A DNA stretch of 21,743 bases from Candidatus Aerophobota bacterium (GCA_030672545.1 DAOVGF010000030.1:1-21743), one strand, 5' to 3'. Counted from the first letter of the stretch, positions 1 to 8,078 are shown. The notes: generated from the letters alone by a model not told the origin. Program-made: numbers and translations.

Positions 1-283
1 TTTTTACTTTGAGCTCTTGGCTAAAATCTTCATAATAAGGAGCCGAGGCCTTGAAGGTATAAGAACCAGGAGGAATGTGGGTTAATTCGAAATCTCGGCT
101 GCGATATAAAATGCTTGAGCGGTTGTCCACTACAATATGCAGCGCTCTTACCGGATCTCCGGATCCTTGAGTTGCAACTGTTCCCTGAACGATTCCGTAA
201 TTGGGTTGACCTAAGACCAAATATAGGCTTATTCCTATAATTACTATTGCTAGGGCAATTATGTAGGGTACAGCTTTTTTCAT
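1..283 (-). CDS. Membrane-anchored carboxypeptidase-regulatory-like (Ig-fold) protein, partial
   Basis: The start ATG (281–283, minus strand) overlaps the stop of the ABC ATPase gene in an ATGA arrangement, with GGAGG just upstream, so the two are translationally coupled. The frame stays open to the window edge, giving 94 residues and no C-terminus. Residues about 4–24 (MKKAVPYIIALAIVIIGISL...) form a signal anchor or uncleaved signal peptide. The rest resembles a carboxypeptidase-regulatory or PEGA-type beta-sandwich: a GTV strand, then a section ending HIPPGSYTFKASAPYYEDF, the usual 'I.PG.Y......Y' closing pattern of such domains. I infer an extracytoplasmic accessory domain of the neighbouring ABC system. 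It could also be the N-terminus of a larger protein. The domain call is by pattern only. Confidence 0.65.
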   Translation of the reverse strand, partial: MKKAVPYIIALAIVIIGISLYLVLGQPNYGIVQGTVATQGSGDPVRALHIVVDNRSSILYRSRDFELTHIPPGSYTFKASAPYYEDFSQELKVK

Positions 284-1242
284 TTGTCTACCTCCTTACC
301 GCCCCTGGCCAGCAAAGAAATGTTTTCTCGAGTAATGGTAATAAAAGCTTCCTCCAGACTCATTTCTCGTACCTTCATTCCCAAAACTACTCCTCCCTCC
401 CGAGCAATTGCCTCGGAAATATCCGCTCGGTAGTCTTTGTCATTCTTCACTTCCAGAATTGTCAGATTCTTCTCTCGAGTGATGTCTCTGACAAAGTCAA
501 AGGCAGAAAAAATATCTAACATTTTACTTGGAAGTTTAGCTATTTCTACTTCTATTTGTATAAAATCACTAAGTCTATGCTTCAAATTTTCCATGGTGTC
601 CTCAGCCAACAGTTTACCTTTATTGATAATTCCCACTCTCTGGCAAAGTCGCTCTACCTCGGATAAGAGATGAGAGGATATGAAAATAGTCCTCCCTTTC
701 TTGTTTTCCTCCTCGATTAAATCCCTTATTTGTTTGATTCCTGTGGGATCCAAACCAGAGACTGGTTCATCCAGGAGGAGCAGATCCGGATTATGAAGGA
801 GGGCTCGGGCAAATCCAATTTTTTGTTGCATCCCCCGAGAAAAAGCTCCTAATTTTCTATTTTTAACCTCTAATAAATCAAGGCAAGACAATAATTCGTC
901 AATTCTTTTCTTTCTTTTCTTTTTGTTTTTTGATCCATATAGTTCGGCAAAGAAATCCAGATATTCACCAGCACTCATCTCTTTATATAGATACTGCTTT
1001 TCAGAGACAACCCCAACTCTCCTCTTTATGGACAGAGCATTTTTACCTAGTTCCTTCCCCAATAAATGAATTTTGCCACTGGTGGGTTTCAAAATTCCCA
1101 AAAGCATGAGAATGCTGGTGGTTTTCCCGGCCCCATTAGGCCCCAAAAAACCGTAAATCTCTCCTTCTTTCACCTCCAGATTTAAATTGCTTACGGCCCT
1201 GAATCCATCATACTCTTTGGTTAAATTCTTGGTTCTTATCAT
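280..1242 (-). CDS. ABC transporter ATP-binding protein
   Basis: A 320-residue cytoplasmic ATPase subunit. Walker A is GPNGAGKT (34–41), the Q-loop region VGVVSEKQ (77–83) carries Glu where Gln is usual, the signature is FSRGM (134–138), Walker B is LLLLDEP (154–160) with catalytic Glu159, and the switch His is H191 in ISSH. The roughly 100-residue C-terminal extension resembles the DUF4162-type tail of exporter ATPases of the CcmA/NatA/EcsA class. The ATG has a good AGGAGGT upstream, and an extended −10 promoter lies 60–85 bp ahead. The next gene overlaps its stop by 4 bp and encodes an anchored Ig-like protein; the permease is not in the window, so the substrate is unknown. ABC-2 type export is the likeliest role (inference). 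Confidence 0.93.
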   Translation of the reverse strand: MIRTKNLTKEYDGFRAVSNLNLEVKEGEIYGFLGPNGAGKTTSILMLLGILKPTSGKIHLLGKELGKNALSIKRRVGVVSEKQYLYKEMSAGEYLDFFAELYGSKNKKKRKKRIDELLSCLDLLEVKNRKLGAFSRGMQQKIGFARALLHNPDLLLLDEPVSGLDPTGIKQIRDLIEEENKKGRTIFISSHLLSEVERLCQRVGIINKGKLLAEDTMENLKHRLSDFIQIEVEIAKLPSKMLDIFSAFDFVRDITREKNLTILEVKNDKDYRADISEAIAREGGVVLGMKVREMSLEEAFITITRENISLLARGGKEVDK

Positions 1243-1298
1243 TTCTACCTCCTGGTTTCTTAAGTTACCAAGAAGACAACAATATAAATTGAAAAACT

Positions 1299-1326
1299 AT
1301 TTTAGCACAATCGAAATTTTTGTCCA
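1299..1326 (-). promoter_or_regulatory. Sigma70-type promoter of the ABC ATPase gene (extended −10)
   Basis: On the minus strand, TGGACA (1321–1326; 5 of 6 to TTGACA) is followed after 16 bp by TAAAAT (1299–1304; 5 of 6 to TATAAT), with a TG one base before the −10. It sits in the 110-bp gap between the acyl-CoA operon and the ABC gene and so separates the two units. No clear terminator was seen for the upstream operon, so read-through is possible. Confidence 0.6.
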
Positions 1327-1352
1327 GTTTCAAAAATCAATTATGAAAAACA

Positions 1353-2387
1353 TTAACATATTTCTTTTATCTTTAGGTGGTTCTTGGTTAATTGTCCTAT
1401 CAAATCTATTTTTTCGGTATCATTTTTAGTTAGTAGTGGTGGTAAACTATCAATTCGCTTGATTATTTGATATGTATCCAAAGGCACAAGCAGCAACGGA
1501 ATATTGCGGTCGGCCGCTTTTGAAATGATATTTGACGGAGGTAAAATGTTGTTGGTAAGAATTATACAGGCAGTGTCGCTATTTAGGGCGGCAAGTATCA
1601 TATCGTTCCGGTCACCGCTGGTTATTATGAGTTTACTTTCTTTTCTGAATAGTGGTTTTCGGAGAGCGGCATCAGCGGACATAGCCCCAACGAAAATGTT
1701 CTTTACAACCTTATTCAGTCCGCCTTGGCCGGCCAGGACTTTGGCAAACAGGTAAGAAGATAAATAGTCAATTGAAAAGTATGTTAGCTCAGCCTTATAG
1801 GGAATAATACCCAGTACATTTATGCCCATTTCGGTTATGTTACTCAGGTAGGTAGTTTGGAAATCCTCTGGGTCATGCACCTTGTTTATGATTACACCTC
1901 CCAAGTGGCTGTCTCCGACGTCAAGATAATCTCTGAAAAATGTGATATCATCGACGACGGAGTCCTCGTTCCCACTAATAACGATGAGCAGCTTAGCGTC
2001 TAGGTGCTTGGCCACCGATAATGCATCCAGATGTACAGAAATACCATAGGTTAGGTTTTTTCCTCCCTCAATAAACAGAATATCTTTATCTTGCCCCAAC
2101 TTAGATACGCTTTCTAGAAGTTTCTCTTTTATTCTCTCTTCATCGTACATATATCTGAGTTTGGAGTATTCAAACCCAATACTCATATCCTCTGGATTTT
2201 CTTTTAAAGTCAAAATATTTGCCATCAAGGCAGAGTCATAATCCCATAATCGTTTCTTATGATAATGCAATCTGTCTCCGAAAGGTTTCATATACCCGAT
2301 TTTCTTTCCCGAAGCCTTAGCTAGGCCCAAGATTACACTGGTTTTACCGGCGTTTTTGTGCATTGATGCTACCACTAACTTCTCCAT
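1353..2387 (-). CDS. BioD-like P-loop plus DRTGG domain protein (stand-alone Pta N-terminal module)
   Basis: This matches the COG0857 architecture: a BioD-like NTPase domain and a DRTGG domain, the regulatory N-terminal half of long phosphotransacetylases, without the catalytic PTA domain. With the start chosen here (344 residues) the P-loop is HKNAGKTS near residues 10–17, and a Walker B-like DILFIEGG lies near 103–110. The DRTGG-like segment spans about 220–320 (ITSGDRNDMILAALNS, IILTNN, PLLLVPLDTY). I chose ATG at 2387 because GGGAGGTGA sits 4–5 bases upstream; the GTG at 2396 lies inside that ribosome site. It begins 5 bp after the ADP-forming synthetase gene, so it is co-translated. A regulatory or nucleotide-sensing role in acyl-CoA/acetate metabolism is inferred; a direct enzymatic role is unproven. 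Confidence 0.82.
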   Translation of the reverse strand: MEKLVVASMHKNAGKTSVILGLAKASGKKIGYMKPFGDRLHYHKKRLWDYDSALMANILTLKENPEDMSIGFEYSKLRYMYDEERIKEKLLESVSKLGQDKDILFIEGGKNLTYGISVHLDALSVAKHLDAKLLIVISGNEDSVVDDITFFRDYLDVGDSHLGGVIINKVHDPEDFQTTYLSNITEMGINVLGIIPYKAELTYFSIDYLSSYLFAKVLAGQGGLNKVVKNIFVGAMSADAALRKPLFRKESKLIITSGDRNDMILAALNSDTACIILTNNILPPSNIISKAADRNIPLLLVPLDTYQIIKRIDSLPPLLTKNDTEKIDLIGQLTKNHLKIKEIC

Positions 2388-2392
2388 TTGTA

Positions 2393-4522
2393 TCACCTCC
2401 CTACTTTAGAAATTATGATTTTCGCATCCACAGCTTTTGCTCCTTGGCCTTCTTGATATATTACCAGGGGATTAATTTCGATATCTGAGATAGCGGGGCT
2501 TTGTTGTAGTATTGTGCCTAATTTGATTATGGTGTCAATCACACTATTGATATCCTTTTTTTTCTCCCCTCTGACCCCCAAGAGAAGAGGATATGACTTA
2601 ATTTCTTCTATCATAGACATTACTTCTTTTTTGTTTAAAGGAAGGGCTCGAAATGAAACATCATGCATAACTTCCACGTATATACCTCCCAGACCAAACA
2701 TAACCAGGGGACCGAATACTTTGTCCCTTCGGGCACCAATGATAATTTCGGTGCCCGAAGGGACCATCTCCGAGACCTCAACTCCTTGCAGAATGGCATT
2801 GGGTTCATGTTCTCTACAGTTATGGATTATGGCCTGATAAGCATCCATCACTTCATTCCTATTTTCCAGATCCAAGGCAACCCCATCAACGTCACTCTTG
2901 TGAATTATGTCCTTGGAGACAATTTTCATTACCACCGGATAGCCAATTCTCTCAGCGTATCTTACTGCCTCATCAATATTGTGCGCTAGGTAGCTTTTAG
3001 GTATGGGAATATCTGCCGCTTTCATTATCTCCCGTGCCTCGTGCGGGAGAAGGAACTGTCTTTGGTCATTTACAACCTTTTTGATGATACCTTCAATTAC
3101 CCGCTGATCAATTTTCATTTCCTCCGTTACATCAGTGGCATCTATGGGATGGTTTACATTATGGTAATAAGCGTACATTGCTCCTAAACACGATACCGCC
3201 TCGTAGACGTCAGAAAATATGGCTATGCCCTCAGCTTTGAGATAGTTTATACAATTCTCTGTTTTAACCCCGCCCAGAAAAGAGAAAACAATAGGTTTTA
3301 CCGACTTATTCTTCAAAAAAACTCTTTGTATTGTTAGGGGAAGTTTTTCCACTTCAAGAACCGCTGTTTCACATCCCAGACAAATAATGGAATGGATCTT
3401 CTTGCTTTTCAGCCCGGCATGGAGAGCCCGTTCATAATCCTTAACCTTGGCTTGGCCGGTAATATCCACCGGATTCTTGACTGAGCCGAATTCCGGGACT
3501 AAGTCCGAGAATACTCTTTTCAAAGTCTGAGGATCATCGTAGAGACTTACGCCGTAGGCTTCACAGGCATCAGCAGCCAAAACACCCAATCCACCCCCGT
3601 TGGTGATGATTAGAGTATTCTCTCCTTTGGGCATGGGCGTATTGGAAAGGAATTTGCACCAGATAAGAGCTTCTTGGATGTTTTCTGCTCTGATGACTCC
3701 ACATTGTTTCATAATCTCGGAAAAGATTTCGTCTGCACCGGCCAGAGAGCCTGTATGCGATGCCGCTGCTACTGCACCGCGCTTTGATCTACCCGACTTT
3801 ATTACAATGGTGGGTTTCTTCCTGGTCGTTCTCTTGAGCACGTTGATAAGTTTCTCTCCATCTTTTATTCCCTCAATGTACATAAGGATGACTTTGGTAT
3901 TTTGGTGCGAGACCAGATATTCCAGAAGGTCGGCTTCGTCGATATCTGATTTATTTCCCACCGAAACGACGGCCGAAAGACCAATATTTTCGGTTTTTGT
4001 CTTACCAAACATAGCAATACCCAGAGCTCCACTCTGGGTTATGATGGCAACATGGCCCGGTCTTACATCCCTGGGACCAAAGCTGCAGTTTATAGGGGCC
4101 ATAGATGAGTATATGCCGAAGATGTTTGGTCCCAGAATGCGCATTCCATGCTCATGGGCATAGGTAACAATTTTTCTTTCCTCTTCAATATTTCCAATTT
4201 CGGAAAATCCTGAGGTTATGATCACTACAAATTTGACTTTCCTCCGGGCACAATCCTTAACCGCATCGAAGGTGTATTTGGCGGGTATGGCGATACAGAC
4301 CAGATCGATTCCGTCCTCAATCTCATCCAGCGACCTAGATACAGGGAGTCCCAATATCTCCCCGCCCCGGGGATTCACTGGATATATCATCTCAGGATAC
4401 CTACTGTGCACAATATTTTCCATGATTCTATACCCGACCTTATTTTTGTTATGTGATGCTCCTATAATTGCTACCGACCGCGGTTCAAAAAGATATTTTA
4501 TCTGGGGAAGTCTGTTTTTCAT
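2393..4522 (-). CDS. Acetate/acyl-CoA ligase (ADP-forming), fused alpha and beta subunits
   Basis: A 709-residue NDP-forming acyl-CoA synthetase that interconverts acyl-CoA + ADP + Pi with acid + CoA + ATP through a phosphohistidine. The CoA-binding Rossmann domain starts at residue 8 (LFEPRSVAIIGAS). Succinyl-CoA-ligase-like domains follow, with the phosphorylated His in SHTGSLAG (His256). An ATP-grasp domain (about 485–705) carries LPHEAREIMKAADIPIPKSY, YPVVMKIVSKDIIHKSD and EINPLVIY. The length fits single-chain versions in which alpha and beta subunits are fused. The ATG overlaps the stop of the upstream CoA-transferase gene (ATGA) and has GGAAG in front. The co-translated CoA-transferase suggests a shared acyl-CoA pool. 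Acetate specificity is assumed; other short acyl groups are possible. Confidence 0.93.
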   Translation of the reverse strand: MKNRLPQIKYLFEPRSVAIIGASHNKNKVGYRIMENIVHSRYPEMIYPVNPRGGEILGLPVSRSLDEIEDGIDLVCIAIPAKYTFDAVKDCARRKVKFVVIITSGFSEIGNIEEERKIVTYAHEHGMRILGPNIFGIYSSMAPINCSFGPRDVRPGHVAIITQSGALGIAMFGKTKTENIGLSAVVSVGNKSDIDEADLLEYLVSHQNTKVILMYIEGIKDGEKLINVLKRTTRKKPTIVIKSGRSKRGAVAAASHTGSLAGADEIFSEIMKQCGVIRAENIQEALIWCKFLSNTPMPKGENTLIITNGGGLGVLAADACEAYGVSLYDDPQTLKRVFSDLVPEFGSVKNPVDITGQAKVKDYERALHAGLKSKKIHSIICLGCETAVLEVEKLPLTIQRVFLKNKSVKPIVFSFLGGVKTENCINYLKAEGIAIFSDVYEAVSCLGAMYAYYHNVNHPIDATDVTEEMKIDQRVIEGIIKKVVNDQRQFLLPHEAREIMKAADIPIPKSYLAHNIDEAVRYAERIGYPVVMKIVSKDIIHKSDVDGVALDLENRNEVMDAYQAIIHNCREHEPNAILQGVEVSEMVPSGTEIIIGARRDKVFGPLVMFGLGGIYVEVMHDVSFRALPLNKKEVMSMIEEIKSYPLLLGVRGEKKKDINSVIDTIIKLGTILQQSPAISDIEINPLVIYQEGQGAKAVDAKIIISKVGR

Positions 4523-6417
4523 CGTACTTCCTTAAAGGCCATCTTTAGTTCGTATACTCCTTCGGATCTTCTTCTTTGGATATCAAAGCCCATTTTTTCA
4601 AAGAGACTAAGCATTGGTTGGTTTTCCACCAGTACCTCCGCGGTAAAGCCTAAGAGTCCCTGCCTCTTGGCCAAATAGGTCACATAAAAAAGTAATTCCG
4701 CACCTATTCCCTTCTTCTGATAATTATCTCTCACCACGAAGGAAACCTCAGCCGTATGCATGGGCTCGTTTATGGCGTATTGTCCCATTCCCACAATTTT
4801 CTCCTTAGGTTCTCCTTCTATCACTGCTAAAATCACTGTTTCTTTGCTATAGTCAATAATGACGAATTCCTGCAAGCGCTCGTGCGGCATATCTTTTCGC
4901 ACCGAGATAAACCGGCGATACAGGCTTCTATCCGAGAGTGAGTAGAAAAGATCTTTTACTAAAGGTTCATCACTTATTCTCACCGGTCTCAACAGGATTT
5001 CAAGTCCCATTTTAGTGGTTCGGTGGGTTTCCAGTTCTTCCGGGTACTCTCCTCTTTTTCCCGGCACAAAGGCCTGATCTCTGTATATTAGATTTAATTT
5101 TTTTGCTTCTTGCAGCAGCCAAGGTCTAAATTTTGGGTGGGCTATAGCAATCAATTCCAGGGCACGCTCCCGAATATTCTTTCCGTGCAAGTAGGCCATT
5201 CCGTATTCTGTGACCACGTAATGAACATCGCCTCGATTGAGAGTGATCCCTGCTCCCTCCTTAAGATATGGCACTATTCTTGAGACTTGGCCATTCTCCG
5301 CTGTTGATTGAAGGGCCAGTATCGTTTTGCCATTCCTGGACAAGACCGCGCCCCTCATAAAATCAGCTTGCCCTCCTATCCCACTGTAGAATATCTTGCC
5401 GATGGATTCTGCGGTGGCCTGTCCGGTAAGATCTATCTCCAAGGCACTATTTATTGCCGTCATGTTATCATGCTGGGCTATAATCAGAGGATTGTTGGTA
5501 TATTCAACTGTTCTGAACTCTACCGACGGGTTATCATGAAGATAGTCATAGGTTTCTTTCTGGCCCATACAGAAAGTTGTCACTGTTTTCCCTCGGTTGA
5601 TCTTCTTTTGGGTATTGTCAATAATGCCTCTTTTCATCAATTTGACGACGCCGTCACTCAAAAGTTCGGTGTGTACACCCAGGTGTTTTTTGTGGTGAAG
5701 ACTGGACAAAATTGCGTTGGGTATACTGCCGTATCCCACCTGGATAGTATCTCCATCTTCAATGAGGCGAGATACATACTTTCCAATCTGTTGAAAAAGG
5801 CTGTTATCTCCATCTTCTTGGGTCCCATATTCCAATAATGGTTCATCATAAGGAACTATAAAGTCTACCTCCTTAAGGTGAATAAACCCGTCTCCATGCA
5901 CGCGCGGCATATAGGAGTTAATCTGAGCTATAACCAAAGATGCTTTTTCGGTGGCTGCTTTACTAATATCAACACTAATCCCCAGACTCATATAGCCATG
6001 TCTATCTGGAGGCGATGTCTGGATTAAGGCTACGTCAATGGGCACTACTCCTCGATAAAATAAATTAGGAATCTCCGACAGGAATATGGGGGAATAGTCT
6101 GCCAGTCCTTCATTAACAGCTTGTCTGGTACTACTTCCGACAAAGAAAGAGTTATGGCGAAAATTATGCTTGAATTTTTCATCCGCGTAGGGAGCAACAC
6201 CAAGGGTCCATACCTGGAATACCTCAGTATCAAAAAAAGCTTTTGGATAAGATTCTACATAATTCATTAGAGCACTAACAAGATACTGAGGCTCGCCACA
6301 AGCGGTACTGATAAATATTCGGTCGCCACGATGGATATGATTGAATATCTCGTTCTCTGAGACAAATTTCTCCGGATATGCCTTCTTCATACTGGGTAAT
6401 TCTGCACTGTCTTTCAA
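4519..6417 (-). CDS. Acetyl-CoA hydrolase/CoA-transferase fused to a GNAT acetyltransferase
   Basis: This joins a Cat1/4-hydroxybutyrate-CoA-transferase-type protein to a C-terminal GNAT domain, a known fusion. The open frame extends to a TTG at 6543 (674 residues; numbering below uses that frame). Transferase signatures are GDRIFISTACGEPQ (73–86), the probable catalytic Glu369 in NSALEIDLTGQ, and GIGGQADFMRGA (388–399). The GNAT part (about 515–674) has VRDNYQKKGIGAEL with the acetyl-CoA-binding QxxGxG (609–614) and ends in VENQPMLSLFEKMGF. I prefer the TTG at 6415–6417 because AGGGAGAT lies 4 bases upstream and a good promoter lies inside the longer version; neither upstream start (TTG 6543, ATG 6513) has a ribosome site. 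It is the first gene of the acyl-CoA operon. The acyl donor, acceptor and GNAT target are unknown. Confidence 0.9.
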   Translation of the reverse strand: MKDSAELPSMKKAYPEKFVSENEIFNHIHRGDRIFISTACGEPQYLVSALMNYVESYPKAFFDTEVFQVWTLGVAPYADEKFKHNFRHNSFFVGSSTRQAVNEGLADYSPIFLSEIPNLFYRGVVPIDVALIQTSPPDRHGYMSLGISVDISKAATEKASLVIAQINSYMPRVHGDGFIHLKEVDFIVPYDEPLLEYGTQEDGDNSLFQQIGKYVSRLIEDGDTIQVGYGSIPNAILSSLHHKKHLGVHTELLSDGVVKLMKRGIIDNTQKKINRGKTVTTFCMGQKETYDYLHDNPSVEFRTVEYTNNPLIIAQHDNMTAINSALEIDLTGQATAESIGKIFYSGIGGQADFMRGAVLSRNGKTILALQSTAENGQVSRIVPYLKEGAGITLNRGDVHYVVTEYGMAYLHGKNIRERALELIAIAHPKFRPWLLQEAKKLNLIYRDQAFVPGKRGEYPEELETHRTTKMGLEILLRPVRISDEPLVKDLFYSLSDRSLYRRFISVRKDMPHERLQEFVIIDYSKETVILAVIEGEPKEKIVGMGQYAINEPMHTAEVSFVVRDNYQKKGIGAELLFYVTYLAKRQGLLGFTAEVLVENQPMLSLFEKMGFDIQRRRSEGVYELKMAFKEVR

Positions 6418-6502
6418 GGCTATCTCCCTAAGTCTCTTTGTAGTTCTCTCTGGGTGCAAGAGAGTAATCTGAGGTTTTGGTCCGAACCGGCTTTTTTGTC
6501 CT

Positions 6503-6531
6503 ATTGTAACCATTGAGTCTAAGAGAGTCAA
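6503..6531 (-). promoter_or_regulatory. Promoter of the acyl-CoA operon
   Basis: Minus strand TTGACT (6526–6531), 17-bp spacer, TACAAT (6503–6508): five of six matches in each box at ideal spacing. Transcription would begin near 6496, leaving about 80 nt before the TTG start at 6417, which has a good ribosome site. This argues against the longer TTG-6543 reading. Confidence 0.5.
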
Positions 6532-6603
6532 CTTTTTTGTCAATGCAAAGTAATTATGTCACCCTATCTCGTTTTTGGAAAATACCTTTGACTAAGCTAT
6601 CCT

Positions 6604-6730
6604 GGTAGCCGCAAGTTTTAACTTGGGCAAAGAGGTTAGGGTAGCCGCAGCTTTCAAGCTGCGCAAATAAACGCAGGCTAAAGCCTGCGGCTACCGGATC
6701 ATAACCGAGGAGTCAAAGCCTGCGGCTACC
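6604..6730. repeat. Cluster of four REP-like palindromic repeats
   Basis: Two plus-oriented units begin GGTAGCCGCA at 6604 and 6640. Two inverted units end TGCGGCTACC at 6695 and 6730; the last is only a half unit. Each full unit carries an 8-bp stem with a 2-base loop: CGCAAGTT/AACTTGGG (6610–6627, one mismatch), CGCAGCTT/AAGCTGCG (6646–6663, perfect) and CGCAGGCT/AGCCTGCG (6672–6689, perfect). The flank is constant while the four inner stem bases differ between units, each change matched on the other side. The head-to-tail then inverted order would also allow a larger cruciform. This resembles REP/RAYT-type elements; no transposase is visible nearby. Confidence 0.85.
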
Positions 6731-6753
6731 ATAGTTTTTCCTGTGGAAGTTGG

Positions 6754-6783
6754 TTGACAATAATGACCTGATGTTGCAATAAT
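6754..6783 (+). promoter_or_regulatory. Promoter for the dehydrogenase operon
   Basis: Perfect TTGACA (6754–6759), 18-bp spacer, AATAAT (6778–6783; 5 of 6) preceded by TGC, giving an extended −10. The predicted start near 6790 leaves a leader of about 208 nt before the ATG at 6998. Confidence 0.6.
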
Positions 6784-6788
6784 ATAGG

Positions 6789-6800
6789 TATTACGTAATA
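6789..6800. promoter_or_regulatory. 12-bp perfect palindrome at the transcription start (candidate operator)
   Basis: TATTACGTAATA is a perfect inverted repeat starting 5 bp after the −10 box, so it covers the predicted +1. It is flanked by AGGTA before and AGGTA after as direct repeats. The position is classic for a repressor operator, but no regulator gene is adjacent and the binding protein is unknown. Confidence 0.4.
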
Positions 6801-6997
6801 GGTAAGATTTCTCACTTTCCCTTCCCTTCGCTCTGGGCTTTGGCTTTAAACAGGCTCGCAATGACGGAAATGAGGGTGGTTTTGCTTTCAGGTAGTAGTG
6901 TTGTGCTTGGGAAGGTGAAAGATGACCATAGGGGTTTGTTGAGAACCAGGAGAATAACAGCTCAGGTTTGGTGGTCTGAGAAAGGAGTTCTGGCAAA

Positions 6998-8062
6998 ATG
7001 AAGGGATTGATTATGTTTGGTCGAAAGGCGGGAATGGTTGAGTTAAGAGAAGTTCCACGGCCCAGCATCAAAGAGGATGAAGTGTTAATCCAGGTACAAG
7101 CAGCTGGTATTTGTGGGACGGATATTGATTTCTATTTGGGTAAAAACGCCCACTTATTAAATCCTCCGGTTATTCTAGGCCATGAGTTCAGTGGAAGGAT
7201 AGTTGAGATTGGAAGTAAGATAAAGTACTGGCAAGAGGGAGAGAGAGTTGTGAGTGACAATACCGGATGGATATGCGGACATTGCCTGTATTGTTTAACT
7301 GGGAGGTATACCTTATGTGAGAGCAGAAAGGGTATTGGATATGGAATAGATGGAGCTTTTGCTGAGTATGTCAAAATAGGCGGAGATGTACTAAAACAGT
7401 TTCCCGGTTGTTTGATTAAGCTACCTGAGGGGATAAGCTTCGAGGAAGCGGCCATAATGGAACCAGCCTGTAATTCTTATAAAGCGGTGGTCCAAGAGGC
7501 ACACGTTCAGCCAGGAGAAAAGGTGGCGATTTTTGGCCCTGGTCCTATCGGGCTTTTTTGTTTACAAATAGCCAAGATTGCTGGTGCGGCCAGAATAATT
7601 GTAATTGGGATCAAGGGTGATGAGCAAAGATTGAAACTGGCTAAAGAATTGGGAGCTACACGAGTGGTGAACGGTGATGAAGAGGATCCGGTTGAGGAGA
7701 TATTGAGCGCTAACAATGGAAAAAAAGTTGATGTGGTTATCGATGCGGCAGGCCCACCGGTGGTGATAAAGCAAGCGGTGGAGATTGTGAGAAGAGAGGG
7801 TAGAATTATTAAGATTGCCTGGAGTTCTCAAGCTTTGGATATGAGCCTGGATCTTCTTGTGGCTGGTGCGCTAACCCTGAGAGGTCATTGGGGGTACGAC
7901 TATCTTTCGTGGCTGAGGGTACTGAATCTAACCCGAGAAAAAAGAATAGATTATAAGTCTATGATTTCTGAGGTTTTGCCTCTGTCCAAGTGGGAACAGG
8001 CTTTTCAAAAGATCAAAGAGCGAAGGGCGGTTAAGATTGTATTGAATCCAGGCGAAGATTGA
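6998..8062 (+). CDS. Zinc-dependent MDR alcohol/polyol dehydrogenase
   Basis: 354 residues, normal length for the sorbitol/threonine dehydrogenase branch of the medium-chain superfamily. Catalytic zinc ligands are visible: Cys39 in GICGTD, His62-Glu63 in GHEF, and Glu155 in MEPACN. The structural zinc site is complete, with Cys93, Cys96, Cys99 and Cys107. The Rossmann motif is GPGPIG (180–185). It should oxidise a secondary alcohol, polyol or amino-alcohol with NAD(P); the substrate cannot be read from sequence. ATG follows AAAGGAG (6981–6987). It is the first gene after a strong promoter with a palindrome at +1 and is followed 16 bp later by an SDR gene, suggesting sequential oxidoreductase steps in sugar or polyol use (inference). 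Confidence 0.93.
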   Translation: MKGLIMFGRKAGMVELREVPRPSIKEDEVLIQVQAAGICGTDIDFYLGKNAHLLNPPVILGHEFSGRIVEIGSKIKYWQEGERVVSDNTGWICGHCLYCLTGRYTLCESRKGIGYGIDGAFAEYVKIGGDVLKQFPGCLIKLPEGISFEEAAIMEPACNSYKAVVQEAHVQPGEKVAIFGPGPIGLFCLQIAKIAGAARIIVIGIKGDEQRLKLAKELGATRVVNGDEEDPVEEILSANNGKKVDVVIDAAGPPVVIKQAVEIVRREGRIIKIAWSSQALDMSLDLLVAGALTLRGHWGYDYLSWLRVLNLTREKRIDYKSMISEVLPLSKWEQAFQKIKERRAVKIVLNPGED

Positions 8063-8078
8063 TACGAGGAGGAGAGGA

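Larger units (their letters stand above)
6418..6997. other. Divergent spacer between the acyl-CoA operon and the dehydrogenase operon
   Basis: About 580 bp without a convincing gene. It contains the leftward promoter (6503–6531), a cluster of hairpin repeats (6604–6730), the rightward promoter (6754–6783), a perfect palindrome (6789–6800) and a leader of about 200 nt. Within the leader, 6826–6876 resembles the degenerate 'CTCGCAATGACGG' intergenic repeats common in many bacterial genomes. Open frames here lack ribosome sites and known domains. Confidence 0.6.

Noticed and set aside
2388..2396. GTG start for the BioD/DRTGG gene
   Set aside because: This GTG is part of the ribosome site of the ATG at 2387.
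3600..4163. 187-codon plus-strand open frame
   Set aside because: Lies antisense within the clearly real ADP-forming synthetase gene, with no ribosome site or recognisable domain.
5308..5838. 176-codon plus-strand open frame
   Set aside because: Antisense to the CoA-transferase core containing the catalytic motifs; no independent support.
6604..6730. Possible CRISPR array
   Set aside because: Units are palindromic, in mixed orientation and without regular unique spacers; these are REP-like repeats. No cas genes are present.
6691..7071. 126-codon minus-strand open frame in the divergent spacer
   Set aside because: Runs over the hairpin repeats, promoter and the start of the dehydrogenase gene; product is Pro/Ser-rich without family features.
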